Positions 7,569-17,074 are shown, counted from the stretch's first letter. The stretch: 64,000 nucleotides of DNA from Flavobacterium sp. (GCA_016721735.1 JADKHM010000014.1:10068-74067); one strand, 5' to 3'. Notes: generated by a model not told the origin, from the letters alone. Numbers and translations: made by a program.

Positions 7569-10418
7569 ATGAGAACAGATTCCTTCGCTTTAAGACACAT
7601 TGGACCTAGAGAAAATGATGTACCAAAAATGTTGAAAACCATCGGCGTGGCGTCGATAGAACAACTCATTTACGAAACATTGCCGGATGATATTCGACTG
7701 AAAGCGCCGTTGCAATTGGACGATGCGATGACTGAATTTGAATTTACCAATCATATCCAACAATTAGGAAACAAGAATAAGATGTTTCAATCTTATATTG
7801 GATTGGGCTATAATCAAGCGATTGTACCTGCTGTAATCCAAAGAAATATTTTAGAAAATCCAGGATGGTACACAGCGTACACGCCTTATCAAGCGGAAAT
7901 CGCACAAGGACGATTGGAAGCGATTTTGAATTTTCAAACGATGGTCATTGAACTTACTGGAATGGAAATCGCGAACGCTTCTTTATTGGATGAAGGAACA
8001 GCAGCAGCCGAAGCAATGGCGTTGTTATTTGATGTACGTTCTAGAGATCAGAAAAAAAATAACGTCAATAAGTTCTTTGTTTCAGAGGAAGTATTACCTC
8101 AAACATTGTCTGTTTTACAGACGCGATCAACGCCAATTGGCATTGAGTTGGTCGTAGGAAATCACGAAACATTCAAATTTTCTTCGGATTATTTTGGGGC
8201 TATTTTACAATATCCTGGCAAATACGGGCAAGTGCATGATTATACGGCATTCATTTCAAATGCAAAAGATAACGAAATAAAAGTAGCCGTTGCCGCTGAC
8301 ATTTTGAGTTTGGTAAAATTAACGCCTCCGGGTGAAATGGGAGCCGATGTTGTCGTTGGAACAACACAACGATTTGGAATTCCACTCGGATATGGCGGTC
8401 CACATGCTGCGTATTTTGCGACGAAGGAAGAATATAAACGAAGCATGCCAGGGCGAATTATTGGCGTAACCGTTGACACCAATGGGAATCGCGCTTTGAG
8501 AATGGCATTGCAAACGAGAGAGCAACATATCAAAAGAGATAAAGCCACATCTAATATTTGTACAGCGCAAGTTTTGTTGGCAGTGATGGCAGGAATGTAC
8601 GCCGTATATCACGGTCCAAAAGGGCTGCGCTATATCGCTAATAAAGTACATCGTTTGGCTTGCACCTTAACCAACGAATTAGAGAAATTAGGAATTTATC
8701 AAATCAATACTGCTTATTTTGATACGATTGTAGTGAAAGTTGATGCCAAGAAAGTGCGAACTATTGCTGAAGAAAATGGTATTAATTTCAATTATATTGA
8801 TGATCAAACTGTCTCAATATCATTAAATGAAACCACAAGTATTGGCGATTTAAATAATATTGTTTCTGTTTTTGCTAAGGTAGCTGATAAATCATTTTCA
8901 CCATTCAAATCACAAAACGCAAATGATCAAGTTCCGAGCAGCTTGGTTCGAACTTCAACTTTCTTAGAACATGAAGTTTTCAATTATTACCATTCTGAAA
9001 GTGCTTTGATGCGTTATATCAAAATGTTGGAGCGCAAGGATTTGGCGTTGAATCATTCGATGATTTCGTTAGGATCTTGTACGATGAAATTGAACGCAGC
9101 AGCAGAAATGTTGCCTTTGAGCAATCCGCAGTGGAATAATATTCATCCATTTGCTCCATTAGATCAGGTGCAAGGCTATCAAGAAATGTTGGCTAAACTA
9201 GAACAACAATTGAATGTCATTACAGGTTTTGCAGGAACCACTTTGCAACCCAATTCAGGAGCTCAAGGCGAATATGCTGGATTGATGGTGATTCGTGCTT
9301 ATCACCAATCTAGAGGTGACCACCATAGAAACATTGCTTTGATTCCAGCTTCAGCTCATGGAACAAATCCAGCTTCGGCTGCAATGGCAGGAATGCAAGT
9401 GGTCGTAACAAAAACATTAGAAAACGGGAATATAGACGTAGAGGATTTAAGAGAGAAAGCCATTTTGCACAAGGATAATTTGTCTTGTTTGATGGTGACT
9501 TACCCTTCAACTCATGGTGTTTACGAAGCATCTATCATTGAAGTGACCAAAATTATCCACGATAATGGCGGACAAGTTTATATGGATGGCGCCAACATGA
9601 ACGCTCAAGTTGGGTTAACGAATCCGGCAACGATTGGAGCAGATGTTTGTCATTTGAATTTACATAAAACCTTTGCGATTCCACATGGTGGTGGTGGCCC
9701 AGGAGTTGGACCTATTTGTGTTGCAAAACAATTGGTACCGTTTTTACCCACCAATCCAATCATTCCAACTGGAGGCGAACATGCTATTACAGCTATCTCT
9801 GCTGCGCCTTGGGGATCAGCCTTAGTATGTTTGATTTCGTATAGTTATATCTGTATGTTGGGTGCCGAGGGCTTGACCGATGCTACGAAATATGCTATTT
9901 TGAATGCGAATTATATCAAAGAAAAACTGAACGGTCATTACGAGACGTTGTACACGGGCGAAATGGGTAGAGCTGCACACGAAATGATCTTGGAATGTCG
10001 TCCATTCAAACAAAAAGGAATTGAAGTGACTGATATTGCGAAACGTTTGATGGATTATGGATTTCATGCGCCAACGGTTTCCTTCCCTGTGGCAGGAACC
10101 TTAATGATTGAACCAACAGAAAGCGAAAATTTAGAGGAATTGGATCGTTTTTGTGACGCGATGATTTCAATACGAAAAGAAATTGAAGCTGCCAATATAG
10201 AAGACCCAAATAACGTTTTGAAAAATTCACCGCATACTTTGGCGATGTTGACAGCAGAAACTTGGAATTATCCTTACACTCGTGAACAAGCAGCGTTCCC
10301 TTTAGAGTATATAGCAGAAAATAAATTTTGGCCAAGTGTTCGACGAGCAGATGATGCTTATGGCGATCGTAACTTGGTTTGCAGTTGCGCTCCGATTGAG
10401 GCGTACATGGAAAAATAG
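7569..10418 (+). CDS. gcvP: Glycine dehydrogenase (decarboxylating), P protein of the glycine cleavage system
   Basis: 949 residues from the ATG at 7569 (MRTDSFALRHIGPRENDVPKM is the normal N-terminus; the in-frame ATG at 7533 adds 12 atypical residues). It is the long, fused homodimeric form. The N-terminal half carries YTPYQAEIAQGRLE and the C-terminal half the pyridoxal phosphate site HLNLHKTFAIPHGGGGPG with the Schiff-base lysine at about residue 700. It decarboxylates glycine and passes aminomethyl to the H protein's lipoyl arm. gcvT and gcvH are not in the window. A TAAATTTG -7-like box lies at 7528-7535; I saw no glycine riboswitch. A strong terminator follows. Confidence 0.97.
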   Translation: MRTDSFALRHIGPRENDVPKMLKTIGVASIEQLIYETLPDDIRLKAPLQLDDAMTEFEFTNHIQQLGNKNKMFQSYIGLGYNQAIVPAVIQRNILENPGWYTAYTPYQAEIAQGRLEAILNFQTMVIELTGMEIANASLLDEGTAAAEAMALLFDVRSRDQKKNNVNKFFVSEEVLPQTLSVLQTRSTPIGIELVVGNHETFKFSSDYFGAILQYPGKYGQVHDYTAFISNAKDNEIKVAVAADILSLVKLTPPGEMGADVVVGTTQRFGIPLGYGGPHAAYFATKEEYKRSMPGRIIGVTVDTNGNRALRMALQTREQHIKRDKATSNICTAQVLLAVMAGMYAVYHGPKGLRYIANKVHRLACTLTNELEKLGIYQINTAYFDTIVVKVDAKKVRTIAEENGINFNYIDDQTVSISLNETTSIGDLNNIVSVFAKVADKSFSPFKSQNANDQVPSSLVRTSTFLEHEVFNYYHSESALMRYIKMLERKDLALNHSMISLGSCTMKLNAAAEMLPLSNPQWNNIHPFAPLDQVQGYQEMLAKLEQQLNVITGFAGTTLQPNSGAQGEYAGLMVIRAYHQSRGDHHRNIALIPASAHGTNPASAAMAGMQVVVTKTLENGNIDVEDLREKAILHKDNLSCLMVTYPSTHGVYEASIIEVTKIIHDNGGQVYMDGANMNAQVGLTNPATIGADVCHLNLHKTFAIPHGGGGPGVGPICVAKQLVPFLPTNPIIPTGGEHAITAISAAPWGSALVCLISYSYICMLGAEGLTDATKYAILNANYIKEKLNGHYETLYTGEMGRAAHEMILECRPFKQKGIEVTDIAKRLMDYGFHAPTVSFPVAGTLMIEPTESENLEELDRFCDAMISIRKEIEAANIEDPNNVLKNSPHTLAMLTAETWNYPYTREQAAFPLEYIAENKFWPSVRRADDAYGDRNLVCSCAPIEAYMEK

Positions 10419-10443
10419 AATTTACAATTATAAAATTTTCAAG

Positions 10444-10475
10444 ACCCTTTTAGACGATTTTCTAAAAGGGTTTTT
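10444..10475 (+). terminator. Rho-independent terminator after gcvP
   Basis: A perfect 11-bp stem (ACCCTTTTAGA at 10444-10454 with TCTAAAAGGGT at 10461-10471), a six-base loop, then a T run. It separates gcvP from the globin gene. Confidence 0.85.
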
Positions 10476-10486
10476 AGTAAATCACT

Positions 10487-10867
10487 ATGAAAGACATCGA
10501 GAATCAACATGATCTATTTTTGCTTGTCGACGAATTCTACAAGCGTTTGTTAAGTGACGACAACATCAACTACATTTTTACGGATGTTGTCAAAATAAAG
10601 ATTGAAGAACACTTACCTATATTAGTTACCTTTTGGTCGCAGGCCATTTTGGGAACTGGCGGTTACACAAATAACCTGACGCAACTCCATATAAATGTAA
10701 ATCGAAAGGTGTATTTATCTCCTGAACTATTTAAGATTTGGTTGCATCACTTTGACGACTCAGTAAATGAACTTTTTGCTGGAAGCAACGCAGAAAAAAT
10801 TAAGATCAATGCACTAAATATTGCGACGGTACTTCAGATAAAAATTGCACAAGAAAAAACCAATTAA
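10487..10867 (+). CDS. Group III truncated haemoglobin
   Basis: 126 residues. The pattern FYKRLLSDDNINYIFTDVV (helix B with the FY pair), then TFWSQAILGTGGY, LHINVNRKVYLSP with the probable proximal histidine, and WLHHFDDSVNELFAG followed by a C-terminal helix, is characteristic of group III truncated globins (2-on-2 fold, haem binding). Roles suggested for the family include NO or oxygen handling; nothing here fixes which. It begins 12 bp after a terminator T run and has its own terminator, so it is a single-gene unit between gcvP and the ketoacyl synthase. Confidence 0.88.
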   Translation: MKDIENQHDLFLLVDEFYKRLLSDDNINYIFTDVVKIKIEEHLPILVTFWSQAILGTGGYTNNLTQLHINVNRKVYLSPELFKIWLHHFDDSVNELFAGSNAEKIKINALNIATVLQIKIAQEKTN

Positions 10868-10896
10868 TTACGACATCCATAATTATAAAGGTGTTT

Positions 10897-10940
10897 AGGT
10901 TGCTATTTCGTAATTAATTACAATTAAGCAACCTTTTTCT
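10897..10940 (+). terminator. Terminator after the globin gene
   Basis: AGGTTGCT (10897-10904) pairs with AGCAACCT (10927-10934), with an AATTAATT-rich inner part that can extend the stem, followed by TTTTTCT. Confidence 0.75.
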
Positions 10941-10989
10941 AACATTCCAATCTTTTTATTAATAATTTAGTAGTGAAATCATTCCTACA

Positions 10990-12048
10990 ATGAATATAAA
11001 AATTATAGGTTCCGGTAGCTATATTCCGGACATTAGAGTTAAGAATACTGACTTTACAAAGCATCAATTTTTAAATGAAGACGGTTCTGCTTTTGCTTAT
11101 TCAAATGACGTAGTAATTGATAAATTCAAGAGTATTACTGGGATCGAAGAGCGTCGTTACGCAACTCCTGAATTAAACTCTTCAGATTTAGCGTTTTTTG
11201 CAGCAGAGAAAGCAATCAAGAATTCTGGGATAGATCCTGAAACCTTAGATTACATCATATTTGCGCATAATTTCGGCGATGTTAAACCCAATGCAATTCA
11301 AATGGATTCGGTACCCAGTCTTGCCACAAGAGTGAAGCACAGATTGCGAATTCAGAACCCAAAATGTGTTGCTTATGACATACTTTTTGGTTGTCCTGGT
11401 TGGATTGAAGGCATGCTACAAGCCAATGCCTATATTAAATCAGGCATGGCAAAACGCTGTCTGGTTATTGGTTCCGAAACGCTGTCAAGAGTTATAGATG
11501 TTCATGACCGAGACAGTATGATTTACTCAGACGGTGCAGGAGCAACCGTCGTGGAAGCTTGCGATGACACCGATGGCTTATTGTCTTACGAAAGTGGCAC
11601 TTATTCCTTCGATGAAGCCAATTATTTGTACTTTGGCAACTCTTTCAATAAAGAATTGGATCCTGATGTGCGTTATATTAAGATGCATGGAAGAAAAATT
11701 TATGAATTCGCACTAAGCAAAGTGCCACAAGCGATGAAGAACTGCCTCGATAAGAGCGGCATTCCAATCACTTCAATAAAGAAAATACTTATTCACCAAG
11801 CAAATGAAAAAATGGATGAAGCCATTGTCCATCGCTTTTACAAACTCTACGACCAAGACATGCCGGATAAGATTATGCCAATGAGCATTACTTTATTGGG
11901 AAATAGCAGTGTTGCAACTATACCCACTTTATTCGACCTTTTGATTACAGGCAAGATTGAAAATCAGTCCATTCAAAAAGGAGACATTATCCTTTTTGCT
12001 TCTGTCGGTGCCGGAATGAATGTTAATGCCTTCGTGTATAAGTACTAG
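10990..12048 (+). CDS. 3-oxoacyl-ACP synthase III (FabH-like) family protein
   Basis: 352 residues. The thiolase-fold catalytic triad is visible: Cys135 in LFGCPGWIEGM, His269 in ILIHQANEKMDEA and Asn305 in LLGNSSVATIP. This is the FabH arrangement of Cys-His-Asn, so it should condense an acyl-CoA or acyl-ACP primer with malonyl-ACP. It differs from housekeeping FabH by a longer N-terminal region and GCPGW around the cysteine. Together with its position away from fab genes, this suggests a specialised paralogue, for example in branched or secondary lipid synthesis. That specialisation is inference. It appears monocistronic. Confidence 0.85.
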   Translation: MNIKIIGSGSYIPDIRVKNTDFTKHQFLNEDGSAFAYSNDVVIDKFKSITGIEERRYATPELNSSDLAFFAAEKAIKNSGIDPETLDYIIFAHNFGDVKPNAIQMDSVPSLATRVKHRLRIQNPKCVAYDILFGCPGWIEGMLQANAYIKSGMAKRCLVIGSETLSRVIDVHDRDSMIYSDGAGATVVEACDDTDGLLSYESGTYSFDEANYLYFGNSFNKELDPDVRYIKMHGRKIYEFALSKVPQAMKNCLDKSGIPITSIKKILIHQANEKMDEAIVHRFYKLYDQDMPDKIMPMSITLLGNSSVATIPTLFDLLITGKIENQSIQKGDIILFASVGAGMNVNAFVYKY

Positions 12049-12203
12049 TCCTTTTCAACATAATTCCTGAAAAAAGTCTATGCGATATTGGTAGGAACTT
12101 TCTTTTATCTACACCAACTTACCACCATTATATCCCTACAAAAAACACTAATATGATTTATTGTTTTGTAAGAAAAATATATTCTTTTTAATTCATTTTA
12201 TGC

Positions 12204-12222
12204 ATTTCATCGATTTTATTTG
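12204..12222 (+). promoter_or_regulatory. Conserved upstream box of WG-repeat gene 1
   Basis: The 19-base word ATTTCATCGATTTTATTTG is identical at 13638-13656 before the second WG-repeat gene, at 81 and 73 bp from the respective start codons. Surrounding AT-rich sequence is also similar, so upstream control was duplicated along with the gene. The protein binding it, if any, is unknown. Confidence 0.55.
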
Positions 12223-12302
12223 TTTTTAATCGTTAAACTATCCTACTATTGTACTGTTGAATAAAAACAAATCATAATAAATTAATCCCTAAATCAAAAT
12301 TT

Positions 12303-12938
12303 ATGAAAGCAATCTACACCTACGCAGCATTGGCTTTAAGCAGTATTACATTTGGTCAACAACTTTTCATTGTAAACTCAGACAATAAGTTTGGGGTTGT
12401 CAACGAGAATGGAGTTGAAATCATCGCAGCAAAATACACGTCAATTGACGAATTTGATAATGTGCACGCCAATTGGGCAAAAGTTGGTCTTGACAATTCC
12501 TATGGTTTTGTAGACAAAACTGGCAAAATCATAGTTGAACCTAAGTACCAAGAAATCAGTAAATACAATGTTCTCCACGAAGGTTGGGCATTAGTAAAGA
12601 AAGATGACAAATATGGTTTTATTGACAATTCCGGAAAAGAAATCGTTGCTCCAATTTATGACAAAGTTGGTTCATTTGGAGACTATGTTAAAGATTGGAT
12701 GTTGGTAGAAGCCAATGGACTAAAAGGATTCGTTGACGCCGATGGGAATATCATTGTTCCTGTTAAATACACTCAAGTAGAGAAATTTGATAACATCAGA
12801 AAAAACTGGTCTTTGGTTAAAGACAGTAAAGATAAATTAGGTTTTATTGACAAAACGGGGAAAGAAGTAATTCCTGTTGTTTATGATAATATTGAGGCCT
12901 TTGTAAAAAAACAAACTGTGATCGCAAATGTTGATTAA
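12303..12938 (+). CDS. WG-repeat exported protein (paralogue 1)
   Basis: 211 residues with a short signal peptide (MKAIYTYAALALSSITFGQ). The rest consists of WG/KWG-type repeats of roughly 32-36 residues, each with a core like KYGFIDNSGKEIVAPIYDKV; about five are present. WG repeats form beta-rich, probably propeller-like or elongated binding domains; partners are unknown. There is no T9SS sorting domain, so the protein is expected to stay in the periplasm or envelope. It is about 75 percent identical by eye to the gene at 13729, with the same signal peptide and length, showing a recent duplication. It ends with a strong terminator. Confidence 0.85.
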   Translation: MKAIYTYAALALSSITFGQQLFIVNSDNKFGVVNENGVEIIAAKYTSIDEFDNVHANWAKVGLDNSYGFVDKTGKIIVEPKYQEISKYNVLHEGWALVKKDDKYGFIDNSGKEIVAPIYDKVGSFGDYVKDWMLVEANGLKGFVDADGNIIVPVKYTQVEKFDNIRKNWSLVKDSKDKLGFIDKTGKEVIPVVYDNIEAFVKKQTVIANVD

Positions 12939-12956
12939 ACAATAACAAACAAACCA

Positions 12957-12990
12957 AAAAAGGATTTCATTAGTGAAATCCTTTTTTTTT
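12957..12990 (+). terminator. Terminator after WG-repeat gene 1
   Basis: AAGGATTTCA (12960-12969) pairs with TGAAATCCTT (12974-12983) around a four-base loop, then a long T run. A close relative follows the second paralogue. Confidence 0.85.
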
Positions 12991-13061
12991 CTACATACTA
13001 TTCAAGAACGCAATTAAAGTATCAAACTTTCTATATTTGCATACCTTCTAAAACGCAACAT

Positions 13062-13581
13062 ATGTACGAGAAAACCTTTCCCAACAAGCGATTTAAACTA
13101 ACCCTTGAGTTTATTAAAAAACACATCGACGCTTCTGAATCCATATTGGACTTAGGGGTAGACAATCCTTTTTCAGAAATTATGAAAACGGAAGGATTTA
13201 ATGTTATCAATACAACTGGGGAGATTTAGATGAAGATCAAAGTGTTTTCCACAAACAAAAACGACGGTGGTGACCGCTTTTGAAATTTTTGAGCATTTAC
13301 TAAATCCATTCTCTATTCTCAAAGAAATTCAGTCGGACAAATTGTTTATTTCAATTCCAATGCGTTTGTGGTTTTCCCCTGCCTACAGAAGCAAGACCGA
13401 TCCTTGGGACCGCCATTACCACGAATTTGAAGATTGGCAACTAGATTGGCTTTTAGAAAAAACTGGTTGGAAAATAGTCGATCGCCAAAAATGGACAAAT
13501 CCTGTAAAAAAGATTGGAATTCGACCTTTGTTGCGATTATTTTCTAATCGATATTATATTGTGTACGCTGTCAAAGCCTAA
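13062..13581 (+). CDS. Class I SAM-dependent methyltransferase-like protein, frame broken
   Basis: The first 55 codons (MYEKTFPNKRFKLTLEF..., then ILDLGVDNPFSE, a motif I-like glycine loop) end at a TAG near 13227. The continuation FEIFEHLLNPFSILKEI and IPMRLWFSPAYRSKTDPWD up to 13581 is in another frame. Two indels are needed to join them: one near 13219 in the GGGGAGA stretch, which restores GEDLDEDQS, and one in 13257-13267. The restored protein would have about 173 residues. It could be a decayed gene, but similar single-base breaks elsewhere in the window make sequencing error equally likely. It sits between the duplicated WG-repeat genes. Confidence 0.65.
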
Positions 13582-13637
13582 CTATTCTAAGCTTTATTTT
13601 TGTAAGAAAATTATATTTATAATACTGTATTTTGTGT

Positions 13638-13656
13638 ATTTCATCGATTTTATTTG
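13638..13656 (+). promoter_or_regulatory. Conserved upstream box of WG-repeat gene 2
   Basis: Identical 19-base word to 12204-12222, 73 bp before the second WG-repeat start codon. Confidence 0.55.
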
Positions 13657-13728
13657 CATTTAAACGGATAATTGACGTATCATTGTCCCGTAATAACAAA
13701 CAAAATTAATTAACAAAAATTCAATTTT

Positions 13729-14364
13729 ATGAAAGCAATCTACACCTACGCAGCATTAGCTTTATGCACAGTCTCTTTTGGACAAAAATTATTTATTGTA
13801 AGCTCTGATGATAAATTTGGGGTTATTAATGAAAATGGCGTTGAAATCATTCCAGCGAAATACAATTCGGTTGATGATTTTGATAAAGTCCATTTGAATT
13901 GGTCAAAAGTGGGCTTGAACAACCTTTTTGGATTTATTGACAAAAAAGGAAAAATTATCGTTGAACCTAAATACGAAGTAATCAATAATTACGGTACCCT
14001 AAACGAAGGTTGGGCCTTGGTTCAAAAAGAAGGTAAATATGGATTTATCGATGATTTAGGAAAAGAAATTGTTCCGCCTATCTATAACAAAATTGGAGGA
14101 TTTGGTGAATATGCTAAAGACTGGATGTTAGTAGAATCCGATGGCATGAAAGGATTCCTAGACAAAGAAGGAAACATCATCGTTCCCGTAAAATATGCTG
14201 AGATCGAAAAATTCGACAAAGTCAGAAAAAATTGGGCTTTGGTGAAAGATCGTAAAGAGAAACTTGGATTTATCGACAAATCTGGTAAAGAAGTTATTCC
14301 TGCAATTTATGACAATATCGAAGCTTTCATTAAGAAAAAAGGTACTGTTGCAGATACAAATTAA
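13729..14364 (+). CDS. WG-repeat exported protein (paralogue 2)
   Basis: 211 residues, the same length as the copy at 12303, with a nearly identical signal peptide (MKAIYTYAALALCTVSFGQ) and about five WG-type repeats (for example KYGFIDDLGKEIVPPIYNKI). Substitutions are spread evenly and preserve the repeat pattern, so both copies look to be under selection. As for paralogue 1 there is no sorting domain, and an envelope location is expected. The start is fixed by the signal peptide. It is followed by its own terminator and then the glycosyltransferase gene. Confidence 0.85.
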   Translation: MKAIYTYAALALCTVSFGQKLFIVSSDDKFGVINENGVEIIPAKYNSVDDFDKVHLNWSKVGLNNLFGFIDKKGKIIVEPKYEVINNYGTLNEGWALVQKEGKYGFIDDLGKEIVPPIYNKIGGFGEYAKDWMLVESDGMKGFLDKEGNIIVPVKYAEIEKFDKVRKNWALVKDRKEKLGFIDKSGKEVIPAIYDNIEAFIKKKGTVADTN

Positions 14365-14389
14365 TCATAGTTAATAGTTAGAGAGAAAG

Positions 14390-14421
14390 AAGGGATTTCG
14401 TAATGAAATCCCTTTTTTTAT
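14390..14421 (+). terminator. Terminator after WG-repeat gene 2
   Basis: AAGGGATTTC (14390-14399) pairs with GAAATCCCTT (14405-14414), followed by T-rich sequence. Confidence 0.82.
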
Positions 14422-14466
14422 TTGCTAAATTTATACTTTTACCTTCGCAATAAATGCCAGTATTTG

Positions 14467-15318
14467 ATGAAATATTACGTTGTAATCCCAGCACATAACG
14501 AAGCGAAGTTTATCGCGCAGACCTTGCAGTCGTTACTAGACCAAACGCAAGTTCCTGACAAGATTGTGGTTGTTAACGACCACTCGACTGATGAAACTGA
14601 GACCATAGTTAACTCATTTCTTCAAAAAAATGGAACGTTACAACTGGTCAATAACTTCTCAGATGCCACGCACCTTCCAGGAAGCAAAGTAATCCGCGCG
14701 TTTCAAAAAGGACTAGAAACCTTAGATCAAGACTATGACTTTATTGTCAAATTAGATGCGGATCTTATTTTGCCAACTACGTATTTTGAAACCATTATTT
14801 CACTTTTTAAGAAGGACGATGCAATTGGAATGGCTGGCGGGTTTGCTTATATCGAACAAAATGACGCTTGGATATTAGAAAACCTTACTGATAAAGATCA
14901 CATTCGTGGTGCGTTTAAAGCATACCGAAAAAAATGCTTTCAACAAATTGGTGGACTCAAACCCGCCATGGGTTGGGACACTGTTGACGAATTACTAGCA
15001 AAATTTTATGGATGGAAAGTGGTTACTGATGAAACATTACAAGTCAAACATCTTAAACCTACTGGTGCAAATTATAACAAGACCGCGCGTTTCAAACAAG
15101 GCGAAGCCTTTTATAGCCTTGGTTATGGATTTTTGATAACCACAATCGCCTCAGCTAAGTTGGCAATGAGGAAGAAAAAACCACTACTTTTCCTAGATTA
15201 TATTAGGGGGTTTTGCCAGGCAAAGTTTACCAAGAAACCGCTTTTAGTTAGTAAAGAACAAGCTCGTTTCATTCGACATTATCGATGGACAAAAATAAAA
15301 AGCAAGATTTCATCGTAA
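14467..15318 (+). CDS. Glycosyltransferase family 2 protein
   Basis: 283 residues from the ATG at 14467. MKYYVVIPAHNEAKFIAQTL is the standard GT2 start, whereas the longer frame begins inside the preceding terminator. It shows the nucleotide-sugar loop PAHNEAKF, the block VVNDHSTDET, and the metal-binding KLDADLILP (a DxD motif) near residue 98. GT-A fold enzymes of this type add sugars to lipids, polysaccharides or proteins; the acceptor is unknown. A basic C-terminal region may be membrane-associated. No other polysaccharide gene is adjacent; mannose-1-phosphate guanylyltransferase is 1.8 kb away on the other strand. Confidence 0.88.
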   Translation: MKYYVVIPAHNEAKFIAQTLQSLLDQTQVPDKIVVVNDHSTDETETIVNSFLQKNGTLQLVNNFSDATHLPGSKVIRAFQKGLETLDQDYDFIVKLDADLILPTTYFETIISLFKKDDAIGMAGGFAYIEQNDAWILENLTDKDHIRGAFKAYRKKCFQQIGGLKPAMGWDTVDELLAKFYGWKVVTDETLQVKHLKPTGANYNKTARFKQGEAFYSLGYGFLITTIASAKLAMRKKKPLLFLDYIRGFCQAKFTKKPLLVSKEQARFIRHYRWTKIKSKISS

Positions 15319-15412
15319 GTGGCTGCGTGAGGGATAGCAGTGGTTATCCTTTTGTGCCTGGGTTTGGCGCAAAAGATAATAACGAATAGCCCGACCCTTG
15401 TGGTCACGCCCA
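15316..15412 (+). repeat. Interspersed palindromic repeat element (copy d)
   Basis: GTGGCTGCGTGAGGGATAG, AGTGGTTATCCTTTTGTGCC, a short centre, GGCGCAAAAGATAATAACG and ATAGCCCGACCC, closing with GGTCACGCCC. This is the compact form with the smallest loop and starts within the glycosyltransferase stop codon region. Confidence 0.65.
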
Positions 15413-15488
15413 AAATGTCCTCAAAAAAACTGACGCGCGACAACAGACAACCAATAACTTTTCTTAATTTAGCGCATATTTCAAAACC

Positions 15489-16238
15489 ATGATGCTCGTT
15501 CGTTATTTGTCGCAAATCGGAAAGTATTTCTTAATGTGGAAAGAGATTTTTAACAAACCTACCAAATGGTCGGTGATGCGAAATCTTATTCTCAAGGAAG
15601 TCGATGATTTGATTATCGGTTCCTTAGGAATCGTCGCTTTTATTTCCTTTTTTGTGGGTGGCGTTGTAGCGATACAAACGGCGTTAAACCTCACCAATCC
15701 GCTTATTCCGAAATACCTCATCGGATTTGCCACGCGACAATCCGTAATTTTAGAATTTGCGCCAACATTTATCTCCATTATTATGGCTGGGAAAATGGGT
15801 TCATTTATCACTTCTAGCATAGGAACCATGCGGGTGACCGAGCAAATAGATGCCTTAGAAGTAATGGGTGTCAATTCGTTGAACTACTTGGTTTTCCCAA
15901 AATTAATCGCCTTACAATTGTATCCATTTATCATCGGAATTAGTATGTTCTTAGGAATTTTAGGAGGATGGGTTGCAGCAGTTTATGGCGGATTTGGATC
16001 GAGCTCAGAGTTTATTGGTGGTTTACAGCAAGAATTCATCCCATTTCATATTGCCTACGCATTCATTAAGACCTTTGTTTTTGCCTTGTTGCTCGCGACC
16101 ATTCCATCTTTTCACGGCTATTATATGAAAGGTGGCGCTTTAGAAGTAGGAAAAGCAAGTACGGTTTCTTTTGTGTGGACTTCAGTAATGATCATTGCGA
16201 TGAATTATATACTAACTCAAATGCTTTTGACCCAATGA
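15489..16238 (+). CDS. mlaE: MlaE family ABC transporter permease
   Basis: 249 residues, typical MlaE/YrbE size, with five or six membrane spans. Family features include GGVVAIQTALNLTNPLIP, LEFAPTFISIIMAGKMGS with a conserved intramembrane glutamate, and TEQIDALEVMGVNSLNYLV. MlaE is the permease of the phospholipid (or hydrophobic compound) transporter that keeps the outer membrane asymmetric. The stop codon overlaps the start of mlaF (ATGA), so the two are translationally coupled. The substrate-binding MCE protein (mlaD) is not in the window. Confidence 0.92.
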   Translation: MMLVRYLSQIGKYFLMWKEIFNKPTKWSVMRNLILKEVDDLIIGSLGIVAFISFFVGGVVAIQTALNLTNPLIPKYLIGFATRQSVILEFAPTFISIIMAGKMGSFITSSIGTMRVTEQIDALEVMGVNSLNYLVFPKLIALQLYPFIIGISMFLGILGGWVAAVYGGFGSSSEFIGGLQQEFIPFHIAYAFIKTFVFALLLATIPSFHGYYMKGGALEVGKASTVSFVWTSVMIIAMNYILTQMLLTQ

Positions 16239-16996
16239 TAGAAGTAAAAAATGTCGAAAAATCATTTGGTACAAGTAAGATATTAAAAGGAGTTTCAACT
16301 GTTTTTGAAACTGGGAAAACCAATTTAATCATCGGTCAAAGTGGTTCTGGAAAGACTGTCTTGCTCAAGAGTTTGTTAGGTATTTTTGCTCCCGAAGCAG
16401 GCACTATTTCTTTTGATGGGCGAATTTATTCAGATTTAACGCCAGACGAGAAAAGAGAATTGCGTACAGAAATAGGAATGGTTTTTCAGGGAAGCGCCTT
16501 ATTCGATTCGATGACTGTGGAAGAAAATGTTGGTTTTCCTTTGAAAATGTTTACCAAAAATTCAAATTCAGAAATTCAGGATCGCGTAGATTTTGTTTTG
16601 AAAAGAGTTAACCTGATTGATGCGCATAAAAAATTACCTTCTGAAATTTCAGGTGGAATGCAGAAACGTGTCGCTATTGCTCGAGCGATTGTAAATAATC
16701 CGAAATATTTGTTTTGTGATGAACCCAATTCAGGTTTAGATCCCAACACTTCCATTTTGATAGACAATCTCATTAAGGAAATTACCGAAGAATACAATAT
16801 CACCACTGTGATTAACTCGCATGATATGAATTCCGTGATGGAAATTGGGGAAAATATTGTCTTCCTAAAAAACGGTTTGAAAGCATGGCAAGGCACTAAA
16901 GAAGAAATTTTTAGAACCGACAATGAGGCCATTGTAGATTTTGTTTATTCGTCTAACCTCTTCAAAAAAGTTCGAGAAGCGTATTTGAAAGGATAA
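16235..16996 (+). CDS. mlaF: MlaF family ABC transporter ATP-binding protein
   Basis: 253 residues from the ATG at 16235 (MIEVKNVEKSFGTSKIL), which overlaps the mlaE stop; the longer in-frame extension reads into mlaE. Walker A GQSGSGKT is at 34-41, the signature EISGGMQKRVAIARA near 140-155 (the GGM variant is typical of MlaF), and Walker B LFCDEPNSGLDP just after. It powers MlaE. Convergent with the guanylyltransferase gene downstream. Confidence 0.94.
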   Translation: MIEVKNVEKSFGTSKILKGVSTVFETGKTNLIIGQSGSGKTVLLKSLLGIFAPEAGTISFDGRIYSDLTPDEKRELRTEIGMVFQGSALFDSMTVEENVGFPLKMFTKNSNSEIQDRVDFVLKRVNLIDAHKKLPSEISGGMQKRVAIARAIVNNPKYLFCDEPNSGLDPNTSILIDNLIKEITEEYNITTVINSHDMNSVMEIGENIVFLKNGLKAWQGTKEEIFRTDNEAIVDFVYSSNLFKKVREAYLKG

Positions 16997-17074
16997 CTCC
17001 TATCATTCTCAGTTACTTAATCTTAAATTTGCCAAATTAGAATAAAAAAAGCGAGAATCTCTTCCCGCTTTGCT

